Source: Chrysemys picta bellii (Eukaryota > Chordata > Testudines > Emydidae). Taken from it: a DNA stretch of 64,000 bases. This document shows, in pieces, positions 62,374-64,000 of this stretch. The DNA is taken from assembly GCF_011386835.1 (NCBI RefSeq), contig NC_088805.1, positions 11,714,836-11,778,835 on the forward strand. The letters are read 5' to 3'. How positions within the stretch are numbered: position 1 is the stretch's first letter; each line of letters begins with the position of its first letter. The translations under genes and the position numbers were made by a program. The notes beneath the pieces are model-generated. The model had not been told where the DNA came from. It worked only from the letters and a program-made list of their open reading frames with translations, and searched no databases.

Positions 62374-63447
62374 CTGTGTACATGGATTTAAATCCAAGCA
62401 GTTTAAATCACTGATTTTAATCATTAGTTAAATCAGCAAGCAGGACACCTTGATTTAAATCAATTTTAATCCTGTTTTACATTTGTATATAGCTATTTTC
62501 CTGAAGAAAGATTTATTCTCATTGATTAGTAAAGATTAAAACATGTTTATTTGCAACTAAATATAACCTTTACACTAAATTTGGTGCTTCATTTTGCTAA
62601 ACAGGTAGATACACTATATCCACACATTTATTTAAGCAATTATATCGTTTAATTTACATTTATTCAGATTCTTAATTTTTACATATTTTATGTTAGAAAT
62701 TGGTAACAATGCATTTCATATTTACTAGATTTACTTTTTACTTGTGATTTGTATCTACTTGAATAGAAATTAGAATTCACTTAAAATACATACAAAACCA
62801 ATTTTAAAATGCTTTTTTATTAAAAGATGATATCTTTAATGTGTTGGATGCATTAAAAAATTTAGCATTTACAGCTAATTACTAATCAAATGAAGTTTCT
62901 GTAGTTAGTAAGTAGAAATTATTATTTCTGGTCATCATGTACTTCAAGATTTTAGAACTAGCACATCTCATACGCTCACAGCTAATTTTACTAATAAATT
63001 GGAAGAGGAAAAAAAAAGCTCTCTGATTTTTCAGTTCCCAATTGGTTTCTTAACTTTGAATTAACTAGTAATTGAACTAACTGATTAAAGTGAAATGAAG
63101 AAAATATTCTCTCTGCACACGCAGAACAGTAGATAAATAGATTTATTTTAATCTCTATTTATCAAGTATCAAAAGTAGGTTTAGCACTTCAACAAATGCT
63201 TGCTTCAGGTGCTTGACCAGGTCAGAGGTCTGACTTTCTTTAAAACTTCAGAAGCAAACATGTACTATTTACCTTAAAAAAACAAATTTACTATACTAAA
63301 TTAAAATCTTTTAAAAATTAGGCCTTATCACAGGTTGTCATAATTTCAAATTTATTTTTTAGAGAGGTTTATTCTAAAAATAAACCTGTATTTAATTTAA
63401 ATAAACTGATTTGAATCACAAAAAATCAGCAATTTTTATCCATCCTG
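62374..63447 (-). mobile_element. Non-autonomous hAT, relative of 48040-50078
   Basis: A perfect 8-bp duplication, GTCTATGT, lies at 62366-62373 and 63448-63455. The right end is the inverse of CAGGATGGATAAAAATTGCT, matching the left end of the hAT at 48040. The left end contains GGATTTAAATC, matching that element's right end, so this copy is inverted relative to it. The 1.07-kb interior is very AT-rich and non-coding. Confidence 0.8.
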
Positions 63448-63507
63448 GTCTATGTCCATTTAATTCTTGGCTCTTCTGCTGAAACTTATCAGGGTTGACT
63501 ATCAACT

Positions 63508-63710
63508 GGGGAGGGATAGCTCAGTGGTTTGAGCATTGGCCTGCTAAACCCAGGGTTGTAAGTTCAATCCTTGAGGGGGCCACTTACGGATCTGGGGCAA
63601 AATCAATACTTGGTCCTGCTAGTGAAGGCAGGGGGCTGGACTTGATGACCTTTCAAGGTCCCTTCCAGTTGTAGGAGATAGGATATCTCCATTAATTCAA
63701 TTCAATTCAA
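63508..63710 (+). mobile_element. tRNA-derived SINE with (ATTCA)n tail
   Basis: The A box TAGCTCAGTGG lies at 63517-63527 and the B-box-like GTTCAATCC at 63562-63570. The CR1-like 3' segment (CTTGATGACC ... TCCCTTCCAGTT) follows, with an ATTCAATTCAATTCA tail. It is the best preserved SINE in the window. Confidence 0.88.
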
Positions 63711-63827
63711 AACTGGTACTGAATATGATGGTTTTGCAATATGGACTCCTGTCCGCAAGACCATTTTTAAAAGGGCTTTAAACAGCTGTCATTCATGTTA
63801 AGGTGGCTATTGCATGGTCACTATAGT

Positions 63828-64000
63828 CTTTCAGAGTAGCAGCCGTGTTAATCTGTATCCGCAAAAAGAAGAACAGGAGTACTTGTGGCACCTTAGAGAC
63901 TAACAAATTTATTAGAGCATAAGCTTTCGTGGACTACTACAATTGAAGAAGTGGGCTGTAGTCCACGAAAGCTTATGCTCTAATAAATTTGTTAGTCTCT
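63828..64000 (+). mobile_element. Foldback retroposon, second copy (cut by window end)
   Basis: It begins TTTCAGAGTAGCAGCCGTG, the minus-strand start of the copy at 51008-51205. Arm one ends CTTTCGTGGACTAC and arm two begins GTAGTCCACGAAAG, around a spacer of about 22 bp. The second arm is cut at the window edge. The spacer and the GGACTA substitution are matched in both arms. Confidence 0.8.

Overview
This is a vertebrate nuclear genome window, most likely from a turtle. It holds one complete gene, ACADS (plus strand), and the last six coding exons of SPPL3 (minus strand). The two converge tail to tail, as they do at human 12q24.31. The turtle assignment is inference. It rests on tRNA-derived SINEs with a CR1-like 3' tail, many old CR1 LINE copies, and dense small hAT and other terminal-inverted-repeat (TIR) DNA elements. 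Coding exons make up about 3% of the sequence. Region 1-3390 is intergenic: a SINE, two short hAT-type elements with perfect 8-bp target duplications, and a stretch with an AATAAA signal that could be the 3' UTR of the upstream gene (UNC119B by human synteny). A CpG island at 3390-4360 carries the ACADS promoter and exon 1. ACADS exons 1-10 run from 3901 to 15514 and add up to exactly 412 codons plus a stop, the human length. All splice sites are GT-AG, and the FAD signatures and catalytic glutamate are intact. From 15515 to about 34900 lies the ACADS 3' UTR and then intergenic DNA. This includes CR1 fragments, MIR-type SINEs, a hAT-like element filled with alternating TTTAAA palindromes (23351-24434), other inverted-repeat elements, and a LINE fragment with a zinc-finger-like tail. 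From about 34920 to 62138 lies SPPL3 (3' UTR, then exons for human residues 131-384), with the presenilin-type motifs YD, GxGD and PAL each in its own exon. Its introns are packed with nested transposons. These include a hAT with a broken transposase (48040-50078), a solo-LTR-like repeat, a 71-bp perfect foldback element, a TIR element with a GC-rich inverted array, and a second hAT (56890-59877). The most unusual object is inside that last hAT: an intronless, indel-free 168-codon copy of the start of SOS1 (the histone-fold region), broken by three stop codons and lying on the same strand as the remains of the transposase. ACADS performs the first step of mitochondrial short-chain fatty-acid beta-oxidation, while SPPL3 is a Golgi intramembrane aspartyl protease. 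They are neighbours by old synteny, not by shared function. No operon, CRISPR array, rRNA or functional tRNA is present.
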